Origin: JBLUOA01 sp048060095
GTDB taxonomy: Bacteria; Pseudomonadota; Alphaproteobacteria; Rhodobacterales; Rhodobacteraceae
DNA length: 64,000 bases
Direction of reading: 5' to 3'
Assembly (NCBI RefSeq): GCF_048060095.1
Contig: NZ_JBLUOA010000001.1
Location: forward strand, 372,001-436,000
Below are positions 1 to 7,090 of the stretch, piece by piece. The position numbers and the translations under genes are program-made. Within the stretch, counting starts at the first letter, position 1. The number at the start of each line of letters is the position of its first letter. Below the pieces are notes generated by a model that ran no database searches, was not told the origin of the DNA, and was given only the letters and a program-made list of their open reading frames with translations.

Positions 1-2
1 AG

Positions 3-86
3 CTAAGCGATCTAGTCGGCGCGCTGAAGGTGTTTGAAACGAAAACCGGACCGGGCAATCAGTTGCTGGTCCGGCGCATTGATTAA
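3..86 (+). CDS. C-terminal end of an unidentified protein (5' truncated)
   Basis: An open frame enters from the left edge and ends at TAA (84-86), giving 27 residues that finish in ...NQLLVRRID. The sequence is too short to assign to a family. Its TAA overlaps the stop of the converging tetR gene, so the two genes share bases. The frame has no stop upstream within the window, which fits a real gene end, but this could still be chance. Confidence 0.45.
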   Translation, partial: LSDLVGALKVFETKTGPGNQLLVRRID

Positions 87-700
87 GCCCCGTAACGGGC
101 GAGAAAGGTTTCAACCGCGTTTTCCACGATATGCGCGATTTCTTCTTTGGTCGCGGTTTCGCGGACCTTTAGCGTCACTTGCACCCACAGATCGGTCTTG
201 CACAGCGCCGCGAATTGTTCGGAGGCTATTTCGATATCGTCGATCTTCAACTCTCCGCGTTTGACGCCTGCTTCCAGCACCAGCTTGATCCGCGCATGGC
301 CAAGTGCCGGGCCGGATTTGTAGAACTCGCGCGCGAGATCGGGGAAGCGGTCAGCCTCACCCACCGCAAGACGATGAATGCTAAGCGCGAAGGGCGACAC
401 CAGAAACCGCACCAACATCTCGGCCCCGAGACGCAGCACATCGCGGATCGGCAGGTTGGTATGTTCCAGTTCGAACGCCGCGTCGGCTTGAATCCGGCAC
501 TGTTCGGAACAGATTTCCAAAAACAGCATTTTTTTGTCAGGGAAGTAGTTATACAACGTCGCCTTTGACACGCCCGCTTCGCGCGCGATGTCATCGACGC
601 TGGCCCCTTCGAACCCGTCGCGCAGGAAAATATCACGGGCGCCGTTCAGCACCTGATCGTATTTCCTACCCTTGCGAATTGTTTCGGCGCGTGCCGTCAT
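83..700 (-). CDS. TetR/AcrR family transcriptional regulator
   Basis: This is a 205-residue one-component repressor. The N-terminal TetR helix-turn-helix covers about residues 14-60, with the recognition region around GVSKATLYNYF (43-53). The C-terminal ligand-binding half resembles the AefR-like class, but the ligand cannot be told. It lies downstream of a small exported-peptide gene on the same strand, from which a strong terminator (763-788) separates it. An AAC-N6-GTT site lies 29 bases before its start (729-742), like two better palindromes at 988-1031, which suggests autoregulation. No efflux pump is next to it, unlike many AcrR relatives. Confidence 0.9.
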   Translation of the reverse strand: MTARAETIRKGRKYDQVLNGARDIFLRDGFEGASVDDIAREAGVSKATLYNYFPDKKMLFLEICSEQCRIQADAAFELEHTNLPIRDVLRLGAEMLVRFLVSPFALSIHRLAVGEADRFPDLAREFYKSGPALGHARIKLVLEAGVKRGELKIDDIEIASEQFAALCKTDLWVQVTLKVRETATKEEIAHIVENAVETFLARYGA

Positions 701-728
701 TCGTTTCCCCAGTTACATCTGTGATTAT

Positions 729-742
729 AAACAGGTCGGTTC
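729..742. promoter_or_regulatory. Candidate TetR operator upstream of tetR
   Basis: The sequence reads AAAC-AGGTCG-GTTC. Its half-sites and 6-base spacing match the two better palindromes at 988-1005 and 1008-1031. It lies between the terminator of the small gene and the tetR start, where an autoregulatory operator would sit. The match is short, so this is an inference. Confidence 0.4.
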
Positions 743-762
743 AAAACCAACAAGCAAACAAA

Positions 763-788
763 AAAGGGCGGGATTGACCCCGCCCTTT
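763..788 (-). terminator. Rho-independent terminator of the 54-residue peptide gene
   Basis: There is a perfect 10-base-pair stem (AAAGGGCGGG / CCCGCCCTTT) around a 6-base loop. On the minus strand it is followed by a run of T (plus-strand A run 758-765). It lies 22 bases after the stop of the small exported-peptide gene and upstream of tetR, so it would limit read-through into tetR. Confidence 0.85.
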
Positions 789-810
789 GCGTGTTTTGCG
801 GTGCTGCGTA

Positions 811-975
811 CTATTTCGGGGCGAGCGGCAGAACCGGCTTTACGACGGTCTGTGTCGGGGTTTCTGGGGCTTCGAAATCCAGTCTGGGCAGGTCGAAAGA
901 CATGGCGCCCGCCGATGTGGGAAGGGCGACAACTGCGATCAAGGCGGTGGTCAGGGCGATACGGATGAAAGACAT
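811..975 (-). CDS. Small exported peptide of unknown function (54 aa)
   Basis: This 54-residue frame starts at ATG 975, with AAAGG about nine bases upstream. It begins MSFIRIALTTALIAVVALPT and has a typical Sec signal peptide (positive N-terminus, hydrophobic core, likely cleavage after SAGA near residue 24). A proline-rich mature tail of about 30 residues ends in PLAPK. It has its own terminator (763-788), and two strong palindromes sit directly upstream (988-1031), so it looks like a real and tightly regulated gene, probably controlled by the TetR protein encoded next to it. I do not recognise a family. The mature part has no cysteine and no membrane segment, which suggests a free periplasmic peptide. 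Confidence 0.65.
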   Translation of the reverse strand: MSFIRIALTTALIAVVALPTSAGAMSFDLPRLDFEAPETPTQTVVKPVLPLAPK

Positions 976-987
976 TTCATTACCTTT

Positions 988-1005
988 CTGAACTGTTTCG
1001 TTCAG
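988..1005. promoter_or_regulatory. Candidate TetR operator, distal palindrome
   Basis: Perfect inverted repeat CTGAAC / GTTCAG with a 6-base spacer, lying just upstream of the 54-residue peptide gene. Its centre is 23 bases (about two helical turns) from the next palindrome, which has the same AAC-N6-GTT core. Confidence 0.55.
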
Positions 1006-1007
1006 TT

Positions 1008-1031
1008 AATCTAAACCGATCAGTTTAGATT
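1008..1031. promoter_or_regulatory. Candidate TetR operator, 24-base perfect palindrome
   Basis: Perfect inverted repeat AATCTAAAC / GTTTAGATT around a 6-base spacer (CGATCA). It has the AAC-N6-GTT core also seen at 729-742 and 988-1005. A weaker fourth copy (GGAC-N6-GTTC) lies at 1045-1058. The position between the divergent small gene and mbfA fits an operator. The TetR protein at 83-700 is the obvious but unproven binder. Confidence 0.6.
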
Positions 1032-1095
1032 GCAAGGGCATTTTGGACTAATCAGTTCACTTTTTTGCCTTGCGCAGAAAATTCAACGAAATACA

Positions 1096-1110
1096 TTGGA
1101 ATCATTCTAA
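1096..1110. promoter_or_regulatory. Irr-type iron-control box upstream of mbfA
   Basis: TTGGAA-TCA-TTCTAA is an inverted repeat with one mismatch, of the GAA-N3-TTC type described for Irr/ICE sites in alphaproteobacteria. It ends 15 bases before the mbfA start. Irr is known to repress mbfA under iron limitation in rhizobia, and an irr gene is present in this window at 57980-58399. Confidence 0.6.
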
Positions 1111-1125
1111 AAGAGGCGCTGAGCA

Positions 1126-2103
1126 ATGATCCCAGGAATGACCAACCGCCGCCGGTTTTCTGACCTGAGCGAACAGGAAATCGTCGCACTTGCGATATCG
1201 TCGGAAGAGGATGACGCCCGCATCTATCGCACATATGCCGAACGGCTGCGGGCCGATTTCCCGGCGACCGCCGCCGTTTTCGATGGCATGGCGGAGGAGG
1301 AAGACGAACACCACCAGCGCCTGATTGACCTGCACAAAGCGCGGTTTGGCGATGTTATCCCCCTGATCCGGCGCGAACATGTGTCGGGATTCTATGCCCG
1401 TCGTCCGATCTGGCTGGTCGAAAATCTTGGCATCGAGCGGATGCGGGATGAGGCCGCGCGGATGGAGCACGACGCCCACGCCTTCTATGTCAGGGCGGCG
1501 GCACAAACCACCGACGCCGACACACGCCGCCTGCTCACCGAACTCGCGGCAGCAGAGGCGAGCCATGAGCATTCGGCAAACACGTTGACCGAAGAGCATC
1601 TGACCGACGACGCAAAAACCGATGAAGACCGCGCGGCCAAGCGGCAGTTTGTGCTGACATGGGTGCAGCCGGGGCTGGCCGGGCTGATGGATGGTTCGGT
1701 CTCGACGCTCGCGCCGATCTTCGCGACCGCGTTTGCGACGGGCGACACGTGGACGACATTCCTTGTCGGGCTGGCGGCGTCGGTCGGGGCCGGGATTTCG
1801 ATGGGCTTCACGGAGGCCGCGTCGGACGATGGCACGCTATCGGGCCGGGGATCGCCCGTAAAACGAGGTTTTGCGTCGGGCATCATGACGACGATTGGCG
1901 GGCTGGGCCACGCGCTGCCTTACCTGATCCCGGATTTCTGGACGGCGACGATCATCGCGATCATCGTGGTGTTTGTTGAGCTTTGGGCGATTGCGTGGAT
2001 CCAGAACAAGTTTATGGAAACGCCGTTCATGCGGGCCGCGTTTCAGGTTGTTCTGGGGGGGGCGCTTGTCTTTGCCGCCGGGGTGCTGATCGGCGCGGGT
2101 TAA
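1126..2103 (+). CDS. mbfA: Membrane-bound ferritin / iron exporter MbfA
   Basis: This 325-residue protein fuses a ferritin-like di-iron domain (about 12-165) to a VIT1-type membrane domain (about 175-325). Carboxylate and histidine ligands are visible: E27/E28, the EEEDEHHQR stretch (58-66), E114, and AEASHEH (143-149). The membrane part has several hydrophobic helices, with MGFTEAASDD typical of the VIT1/CCC1 family. In Agrobacterium and Bradyrhizobium this protein exports iron and gives iron and peroxide tolerance under Irr control; the same role is inferred here. The start is ATG 1126, with GAGG about ten bases upstream. An in-frame ATG at 1138 is possible but would place the ribosome site too close. 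An Irr-like box precedes the gene. Confidence 0.9.
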   Translation: MIPGMTNRRRFSDLSEQEIVALAISSEEDDARIYRTYAERLRADFPATAAVFDGMAEEEDEHHQRLIDLHKARFGDVIPLIRREHVSGFYARRPIWLVENLGIERMRDEAARMEHDAHAFYVRAAAQTTDADTRRLLTELAAAEASHEHSANTLTEEHLTDDAKTDEDRAAKRQFVLTWVQPGLAGLMDGSVSTLAPIFATAFATGDTWTTFLVGLAASVGAGISMGFTEAASDDGTLSGRGSPVKRGFASGIMTTIGGLGHALPYLIPDFWTATIIAIIVVFVELWAIAWIQNKFMETPFMRAAFQVVLGGALVFAAGVLIGAG

Positions 2104-2145
2104 ACCCCGCTGGTGCGCGCGCGGGGTGCGTGCTAAGCGCTATGA

Positions 2146-3075
2146 ATGCTGGCGATATTCCTGAAAACCCTGCCGTTCTTCGCGCTGATTGGCCTCGGCT
2201 ACTGGGCCTGCCGAACGCGGTTCTTCACGGAAGAGGCGGCGGCCTACCTGACCAAGTTCGTCTTCTACTTCGCGCTGTCTGCGATGTTGTTCCGGTTCGC
2301 TGCAAGTTTGCCAATCACAGAGGTGTTCGATACGCAATTCGTGCTCGCCTACCTCGTCGGCAGCCTGACCGTTTATTGCATTGCAACGGTGGTCGCGTTC
2401 ATCCGCAAGATCGGGGTCGAGGAAGCAGCGGTTGAGGCGCAGTGCGCCGTCATCGGCAATACCGGGTTTCTCGGCGTTCCGATGCTGGTCGTGCTGCTGG
2501 GTGAAGCGGCGGCGGGTCCGGTGCTGATGGTCCTCGCGATTGATCTGATCGTGTTTTCCAGCCTGATCGTGATCCTAATCACGGGGTCGCGCGACGGTCG
2601 GATGTCGATTGGAATTCTGCGCACCGTCGGGATTGGGTTATTCAAGAACCCGATGATCGTTTCGATGGCGCTGGGGTTGCTGTGTTCAGGCTTTGCGGTG
2701 CCGATCCCCGGCCCGGTTGAGGAATTCCTGTCGATCCTCGGGGCGGCTGCAACACCCGGCGCACTGTTCGCGATTGGCGCATCGCTCGCCTCAAAATCGG
2801 CGGAGCGGGTTTCGGTCGCGATCTGGTTGTCATTTGCCAAGCTCATCCTGCATCCTGTCGCTGTTGCCGTCGCGGCGTTGCTGATTTTCGACGTCGACCC
2901 GTTCGCGGCGGCGGTGATGATCTCAGCCGCAGCTTTGCCGGTGGCGGGGAATGTCTACATACTGGCGCAGCATTACGGGGTTGCGCCGCAGCGGGTATCC
3001 GCATCAATCCTGATTTCGACGATTGTAAGCGTCGTGACCGTGACAGCCGTTATTGCGATCCTGCAAGGGGGATGA
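2146..3075 (+). CDS. AEC family permease (auxin efflux carrier-like)
   Basis: This 309-residue integral inner-membrane protein has about ten hydrophobic segments. They are arranged as two halves with a central hydrophilic linker near ITGSRDGRMS, typical of PF03547 permeases. The N-terminal FLKTLPFFALIGLGYWACR and the C-terminal PVAGNVYILAQHYG stretches are characteristic of bacterial members. Bacterial relatives move malonate, malate or other carboxylates, but the substrate cannot be inferred here. It follows mbfA by 42 bases, and fghA starts 38 bases after it. Confidence 0.88.
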   Translation: MLAIFLKTLPFFALIGLGYWACRTRFFTEEAAAYLTKFVFYFALSAMLFRFAASLPITEVFDTQFVLAYLVGSLTVYCIATVVAFIRKIGVEEAAVEAQCAVIGNTGFLGVPMLVVLLGEAAAGPVLMVLAIDLIVFSSLIVILITGSRDGRMSIGILRTVGIGLFKNPMIVSMALGLLCSGFAVPIPGPVEEFLSILGAAATPGALFAIGASLASKSAERVSVAIWLSFAKLILHPVAVAVAALLIFDVDPFAAAVMISAAALPVAGNVYILAQHYGVAPQRVSASILISTIVSVVTVTAVIAILQGG

Positions 3076-3113
3076 CATGAATACGCCGCCAATGGTCAAC
3101 AGGGGAGAGAACG

Positions 3114-3947
3114 ATGGAAACTGTTTCTGAGAACAGATGCTTTGGCGGAACGCAGGGGGTTTATACTCATACCTCATCGGCCTGCGCCTGTGACATGACC
3201 TTCGGATTGTTCCTGCCGGAAGCGGCGGAAGATGGCCCCGTCCCGGTGCTTTGGTATCTGTCGGGCCTGACCTGCACGCATGAGAATGCGATGACAAAGG
3301 CGGGCGCACAGGCGTGGGCGGCAGAAGAAGGGATCGCGCTGATTTTTCCCGACACGTCGCCAAGGGGCGAGGGCGTCGCTGATGATGAAGCATACGATCT
3401 TGGCCAAGGCGCAGGATTCTACGTGAACGCGACCAAAGCGCCGTGGTCCGCGCATTTCAAGATGTGGGACTATATGGCGGAGGAACTGCCCAAGCTGGTG
3501 TTCGAAAACTTCGCCATTGATCCTGAGCGCCAGGGCATCACCGGCCATTCGATGGGCGGGCACGGGGCGTTGACCCTCGCCATGAACCTGCCGGGGCGGT
3601 TCCGGTCCGTGTCTGCCTTCGCGCCGATTGCGAACCCGACGGAAAGCGATTGGGGGCGGAAGCAGCTGGGGGCTTATCTTGGCGATGACACGGCCAAATG
3701 GGCGGCGCATGACGCGACCCTTCTGATGAGGAAAAAAGGGTTCGATGGCCCGGTGCTGGTCGATCAGGGGTCCGACGATCAGTTCTTTGACCTGCTGAAA
3801 CCAGCCGCACTGTCAGAGGCTATCGCAACACGCGGGCAAGAGGCGACGGTTCGGATGCAGAAAGGCTACGACCACAGCTATTTCTTCGTCTCGACCTTCA
3901 TGGAAGACCACGTCGCATTCCACGCCGACGCGCTCTATGCCGAGTAG
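3114..3947 (+). CDS. fghA: S-formylglutathione hydrolase
   Basis: This 277-residue cytosolic serine hydrolase of the esterase D family catalyses the second step of glutathione-dependent formaldehyde oxidation, splitting S-formylglutathione to formate and glutathione. The nucleophile lies in GHSMGG (S146), the acid in QGSDDQFF (about D221/D222) and the histidine in GYDHSYFF (H254). The WYLSGLTCTHEN oxyanion-region motif (47-58) is typical. Length matches the family (about 277-280). GGGGAGAG precedes the ATG by five bases. The usual partner, a class III alcohol dehydrogenase, is not adjacent. A zinc alcohol dehydrogenase of uncertain class lies at 49742-50824. Confidence 0.95.
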   Translation: METVSENRCFGGTQGVYTHTSSACACDMTFGLFLPEAAEDGPVPVLWYLSGLTCTHENAMTKAGAQAWAAEEGIALIFPDTSPRGEGVADDEAYDLGQGAGFYVNATKAPWSAHFKMWDYMAEELPKLVFENFAIDPERQGITGHSMGGHGALTLAMNLPGRFRSVSAFAPIANPTESDWGRKQLGAYLGDDTAKWAAHDATLLMRKKGFDGPVLVDQGSDDQFFDLLKPAALSEAIATRGQEATVRMQKGYDHSYFFVSTFMEDHVAFHADALYAE

Positions 3948-3950
3948 CCG

Positions 3951-4403
3951 ATGACCGCCGTCTACGTTGACGCGGACGCCTGCCCGGTCAAGGCCGAGGC
4001 CGAACGGGTCGCGACCCGCCACGGCTTGCGGATGTTCGTTGTGTCAAACGGTGGCATACGTCCCTCATCGCATCCGCTGGTCGAAACGGTGATCGTGCCG
4101 GACGGGCCGGACGTTGCGGATATGTGGATTGCGGACCGCGCTGGTGCGGGCGACGTGGTGATCACCGGGGACATCCCGCTCGCCGCGAAATGCGTGGCGG
4201 CCGGTGCGCGGGTTCTGCGGCACAATGGAGAGCCACTGAACGAACGCAACATTGGCCAACAGCTCGCCTCGCGCGATTTGATGGCGGATTTGCGGGCGGC
4301 AGATCCGTTCCGGCAGGGCGGTGGGCGGCCGTTTTCAAAGGCGGACCGGTCGCGGTTTCTGGATGCGCTGGAGCGAGAAATCCGGGCCGCCATGAAGGGC
4401 TGA
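3951..4403 (+). CDS. yaiI: YaiI/YqxD family protein (UPF0178)
   Basis: This 150-residue conserved protein has the N-terminal VYVDADACPVK motif and the RAGAGDVVITGDIPLA and SKADRSRFLDALER regions that define the DUF188 family. The DxD and downstream acidic residues resemble PIN-like nuclease folds, but the biochemical role is not established. It starts three bases after the fghA stop, so the two are probably cotranscribed. A copy of the dispersed GAGTATTTTTGG motif begins 15 bases after its stop. Confidence 0.9.
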   Translation: MTAVYVDADACPVKAEAERVATRHGLRMFVVSNGGIRPSSHPLVETVIVPDGPDVADMWIADRAGAGDVVITGDIPLAAKCVAAGARVLRHNGEPLNERNIGQQLASRDLMADLRAADPFRQGGGRPFSKADRSRFLDALEREIRAAMKG

Positions 4404-4417
4404 GCCGAGCGGGATTT

Positions 4418-4438
4418 GAGTATTTTTGGCAAGATGAA
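4418..4438 (+). repeat. Dispersed intergenic motif, copy 1
   Basis: This copy carries GAGTATTTTTGGCAAGATGA plus one A, in plus orientation. It starts 15 bases after the yaiI stop and 95 bases before the EamA permease start. The same 21 bases recur exactly at 11277-11297 and 41417-41437, with a diverged copy near 14509-14538. Confidence 0.8.
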
Positions 4439-4532
4439 ACGAGGCCGCGCGGCGAAAAACCGGGTGGTGTCGCAGACGGAACAGACCCCGATCATTTGAA
4501 TGTGGTGAAGCGGATGGCGAATGGAGACGTCG

Positions 4533-5501
4533 ATGCACACGCTAAGCACCCCCGGACACGCCACGTTAGGCGCCATGTCGGCGCTGATCGCTGTGCTGTG
4601 TTTTTCGATCAATGACGTAACGATCAAGTTTTTAAGCAGCGATTATGCACTGCATCAGATTGTTCTGATCCGGTCTGTAATCGGGTTGGTGGTCCTGTTT
4701 GTCGTGATCATGCCGTTTGAGGGCGGATTTCACCTATTAAAGACACGGCGGCCTGTCATGCACATCGCCCGCGGGCTGTGCGTTGTGTTTGCCAATATGA
4801 CGTTCTTTACCGGGCTGGCAGTGCTGCCCTTGGCGGACGCGGTCGCGGTGTTCTTTATCAGCCCGCTGATTATTACCGCCCTATCGGTTTTGATTCTGAA
4901 GGAACGGGCCGGTCGGCGGCGTTGGGTCGCGGTTGGTGTCGGGATGCTCGGTGTTCTCGTTATGCTGCGGCCCGGTGCAGAGAGTTTTCGTATTGCGATG
5001 TTGCTGCCCGTGGTGGCAGCGGTCGGCTATGCGCTTCTGCACATTCTGACGCGGCATATAGGGGGGACGGAACGCGCGTCGACGATGGCGTTTTATATCC
5101 AACTGACGTTCATTCTGGTCAGCGGCTCAATCGGCCTCGTGCTTGGCGACGGAGCATTGTCCAAGGGCGGCGATGGGATGTTTGAGTTTTTGGTGCGCGG
5201 CTGGATTTGGCCCGCGCCCGACGACTATCCGCTGTTTGGGCTGATCGGGGTCAGCATCGGGTTGGGAGGCTATTTCATCAGCCAAGCCTATCGCCTGTCC
5301 GAGGCTAGCTTGATCGCACCGCTTGAATACACTGCGCTCATCGCCGCGATCATTTTCGGCGTCGTCGTCTTTGGCGAATGGCCGGATTTCAACGGCTGGG
5401 TTGGAAGCGCATTGATCGTCGGGGCCGGGTTGTTCGTGTTCTGGCGCGAGACGGCTGAGAACCGCCGCACCCCTCTGGCACATCGCGGCGCCCGCCGCTA
5501 G
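4533..5501 (+). CDS. EamA/DMT family permease
   Basis: This 322-residue inner-membrane transporter of the drug/metabolite superfamily has about ten transmembrane helices as two EamA repeats (about 10-145 and 160-310). The first begins ALIAVLCFSINDVTIKFL, and the second carries the SEASLIAPLEYTALI motif. I chose ATG 4533 because GGAG lies six bases before it; an in-frame ATG at 4521 lacks a ribosome site. The substrate is unknown. The 3' end encodes the promoter-like 21-base sequence (5470-5490), so the next gene's promoter may lie inside this coding region. Confidence 0.88.
   Translation: MHTLSTPGHATLGAMSALIAVLCFSINDVTIKFLSSDYALHQIVLIRSVIGLVVLFVVIMPFEGGFHLLKTRRPVMHIARGLCVVFANMTFFTGLAVLPLADAVAVFFISPLIITALSVLILKERAGRRRWVAVGVGMLGVLVMLRPGAESFRIAMLLPVVAAVGYALLHILTRHIGGTERASTMAFYIQLTFILVSGSIGLVLGDGALSKGGDGMFEFLVRGWIWPAPDDYPLFGLIGVSIGLGGYFISQAYRLSEASLIAPLEYTALIAAIIFGVVVFGEWPDFNGWVGSALIVGAGLFVFWRETAENRRTPLAHRGARR
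5470..5490 (+). promoter_or_regulatory. Promoter-like repeated sequence, copy A
   Basis: This 21-base sequence (CCCCTCTGGCACAT, one variable base, GCGGCG) is identical at 20 of 21 positions to 25260-25280. It lies 43 bases before the HAD phosphatase start; the other copy lies 42 bases before map. CTGGCA could serve as a -35 element, with TAGGCT about 18 bases later. It overlaps the end of the upstream coding region. Confidence 0.5.
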
Positions 5502-5533
5502 GCTTGCCGAAAGCAGGCGGGAAAGGGCGCGAT

Positions 5534-6160
5534 ATGGCGGCTGTGGATGCAGTTATCTTTGACATCGGAAACGTGCTGATCGAGTGGCAGCCAGAGCGGT
5601 ATTATGACCGCGTGATTGGCGAAGCGCGACGGCGAGAGATGTTCGCGGCGGTCGACCTTCACGCGATGAACGATAAGGTAGATTTGGGCGGGCCGTTCCG
5701 CGAAACGATCTATGCGATGGCCGATGCGACGCCATCGTTCCGCGATGAAATCCGTATGTGGCACGATCATTGGATCGAACTTGCAACGCCCGTTATCGAT
5801 CATTCGGTTGCCTTGCTGCGGGCGCTTCGGGCGAAGGGCGCTCCGGTGTTCGCGTTGACGAATTTCGGGATTGAGAGTTTCGATTACGCCGAGACGCAAT
5901 ATCCCTTTCTGGGTGAATTTGACAGGCGCTACATCTCGGGGCACATGAAGGTCATCAAGCCTGATCCAGAGATTTACCGCATGGTCGAGGAGGATTGCGG
6001 CGTCGCGCCGGATCGGCTTTTGTTCACCGATGATCGTTCTGACAACATTGATGTCGCCCGCGAACGGGGTTGGCAGGCGCATCTGTTCGAGGGGCCGGAA
6101 GGCTGGGCCAAGCGGCTGGTCGAGGAAGGGTTGCTAAGCAAGGCGGAGGCGGGGTTATGA
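5534..6160 (+). CDS. HAD-superfamily phosphatase-like hydrolase
   Basis: This 208-residue cytosolic protein is a class IA HAD enzyme. Motif I is VIFDIGNVLIEW (nucleophile D10), motif II is FALTNFG, the motif III lysine is in HMKVIKPDPEIY, and motif IV is FTDDRSDNI. The second motif I residue is Gly (DIG), not the Asp of classical phosphatases, as in YihX-like and some dehalogenase-related members, so the substrate class is unclear. The start is ATG 5534, with AAAGGG about eight bases upstream; an in-frame TTG at 5504 lacks support. Its stop overlaps the next gene by four bases (ATGA). Confidence 0.88.
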   Translation: MAAVDAVIFDIGNVLIEWQPERYYDRVIGEARRREMFAAVDLHAMNDKVDLGGPFRETIYAMADATPSFRDEIRMWHDHWIELATPVIDHSVALLRALRAKGAPVFALTNFGIESFDYAETQYPFLGEFDRRYISGHMKVIKPDPEIYRMVEEDCGVAPDRLLFTDDRSDNIDVARERGWQAHLFEGPEGWAKRLVEEGLLSKAEAGL

Positions 6161-7074
6161 GCTTTGAGGTGATTGGGTCAGAGGCGGACGCACTGCTGAG
6201 TTGGGACGGCCTGACCGACGCGATAAGGGCCGGGCACACCCTGCCCGCGGCTGAGATTGACGATACGTTTCTGTATCGGCGCGATGACACCCTGCTATCC
6301 CGCTCCGCATGGATCGATGGCATGGGCGTCCTGGTGAAATCGGCCACGATCTTTCCGGGCAATCCGGCGCAGGGAAAGGCGACGGTGAATGGCGGGGTGA
6401 CGCTTTATTCCGACCGCGATGGCGGTCTGGAGGCAGTGATTGATTTTCACCTTGTCACCAATTGGAAAACAGCGGGCGATAGCCTGTTGGCCGCGAAAAT
6501 CCTCGCGCGGCCGGACAGTCGGAAAATCCTGATCGTGGGGTCGGGAACGGTGGGGCGAAACCTGCGGCTGGCCTATGGCAGCGCCTTCCCGGATGCTGAG
6601 TTTCAGGTGTGGAGCAGGACCGTGAAGAATGCAGAAGCGTTTGCGGAAGGGTTTGACAACACTCATGCCGTAGCGGACCTGGAGGTCGCCGTGCGGGGGG
6701 CGGATATCGTGACCTCGGCCACAATGTCGACCGACCCGGTGATAGAGGGCGCGTGGTTGCAACCCGGTCAGCACGTCGACCTGATCGGCGCCTACCGGCC
6801 TGATATGCGAGAAGCCGATGATGAGGCGCTGCGGAAAGCGCGGGTGTTTGTCGATAGCCGGGCGACGACGCTTGACCATATCGGAGAGTTGAAAATCCCG
6901 ATTTCGCAAGGGGTTATTGACCGGGGGCATGTTCTGGCGGATTACTACGATCTGGACTCGGGTCAATTCGCGCGCCAATCGGATGATGAGATTACACTGT
7001 TCAAAAACGGTGGCGGCGCGCATCTGGACCTGATGACGAGTCGCTATATTTTGGAGGCTTGGCGGGCCCGGTAG
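6157..7074 (+). CDS. Ornithine cyclodeaminase / mu-crystallin family oxidoreductase
   Basis: This 305-residue NAD(P)-dependent enzyme has a substrate-binding Lys in LVKSATIFPGNP (about K61) and a Rossmann loop VGSGTVGRN (127-135). GQHVDLIGAYRPDMREAD carries the conserved Asp region. The family includes ornithine cyclodeaminase, pyrroline-2-carboxylate reductase and alanine dehydrogenase, and homology alone does not settle which applies. The start at 6157 overlaps the upstream HAD stop (ATGA), which indicates translational coupling. It is followed 16 bases later by a hydrolase gene. Confidence 0.88.
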   Translation: MSFEVIGSEADALLSWDGLTDAIRAGHTLPAAEIDDTFLYRRDDTLLSRSAWIDGMGVLVKSATIFPGNPAQGKATVNGGVTLYSDRDGGLEAVIDFHLVTNWKTAGDSLLAAKILARPDSRKILIVGSGTVGRNLRLAYGSAFPDAEFQVWSRTVKNAEAFAEGFDNTHAVADLEVAVRGADIVTSATMSTDPVIEGAWLQPGQHVDLIGAYRPDMREADDEALRKARVFVDSRATTLDHIGELKIPISQGVIDRGHVLADYYDLDSGQFARQSDDEITLFKNGGGAHLDLMTSRYILEAWRAR

Positions 7075-7090
7075 GGAGGACGAAGAGCGA

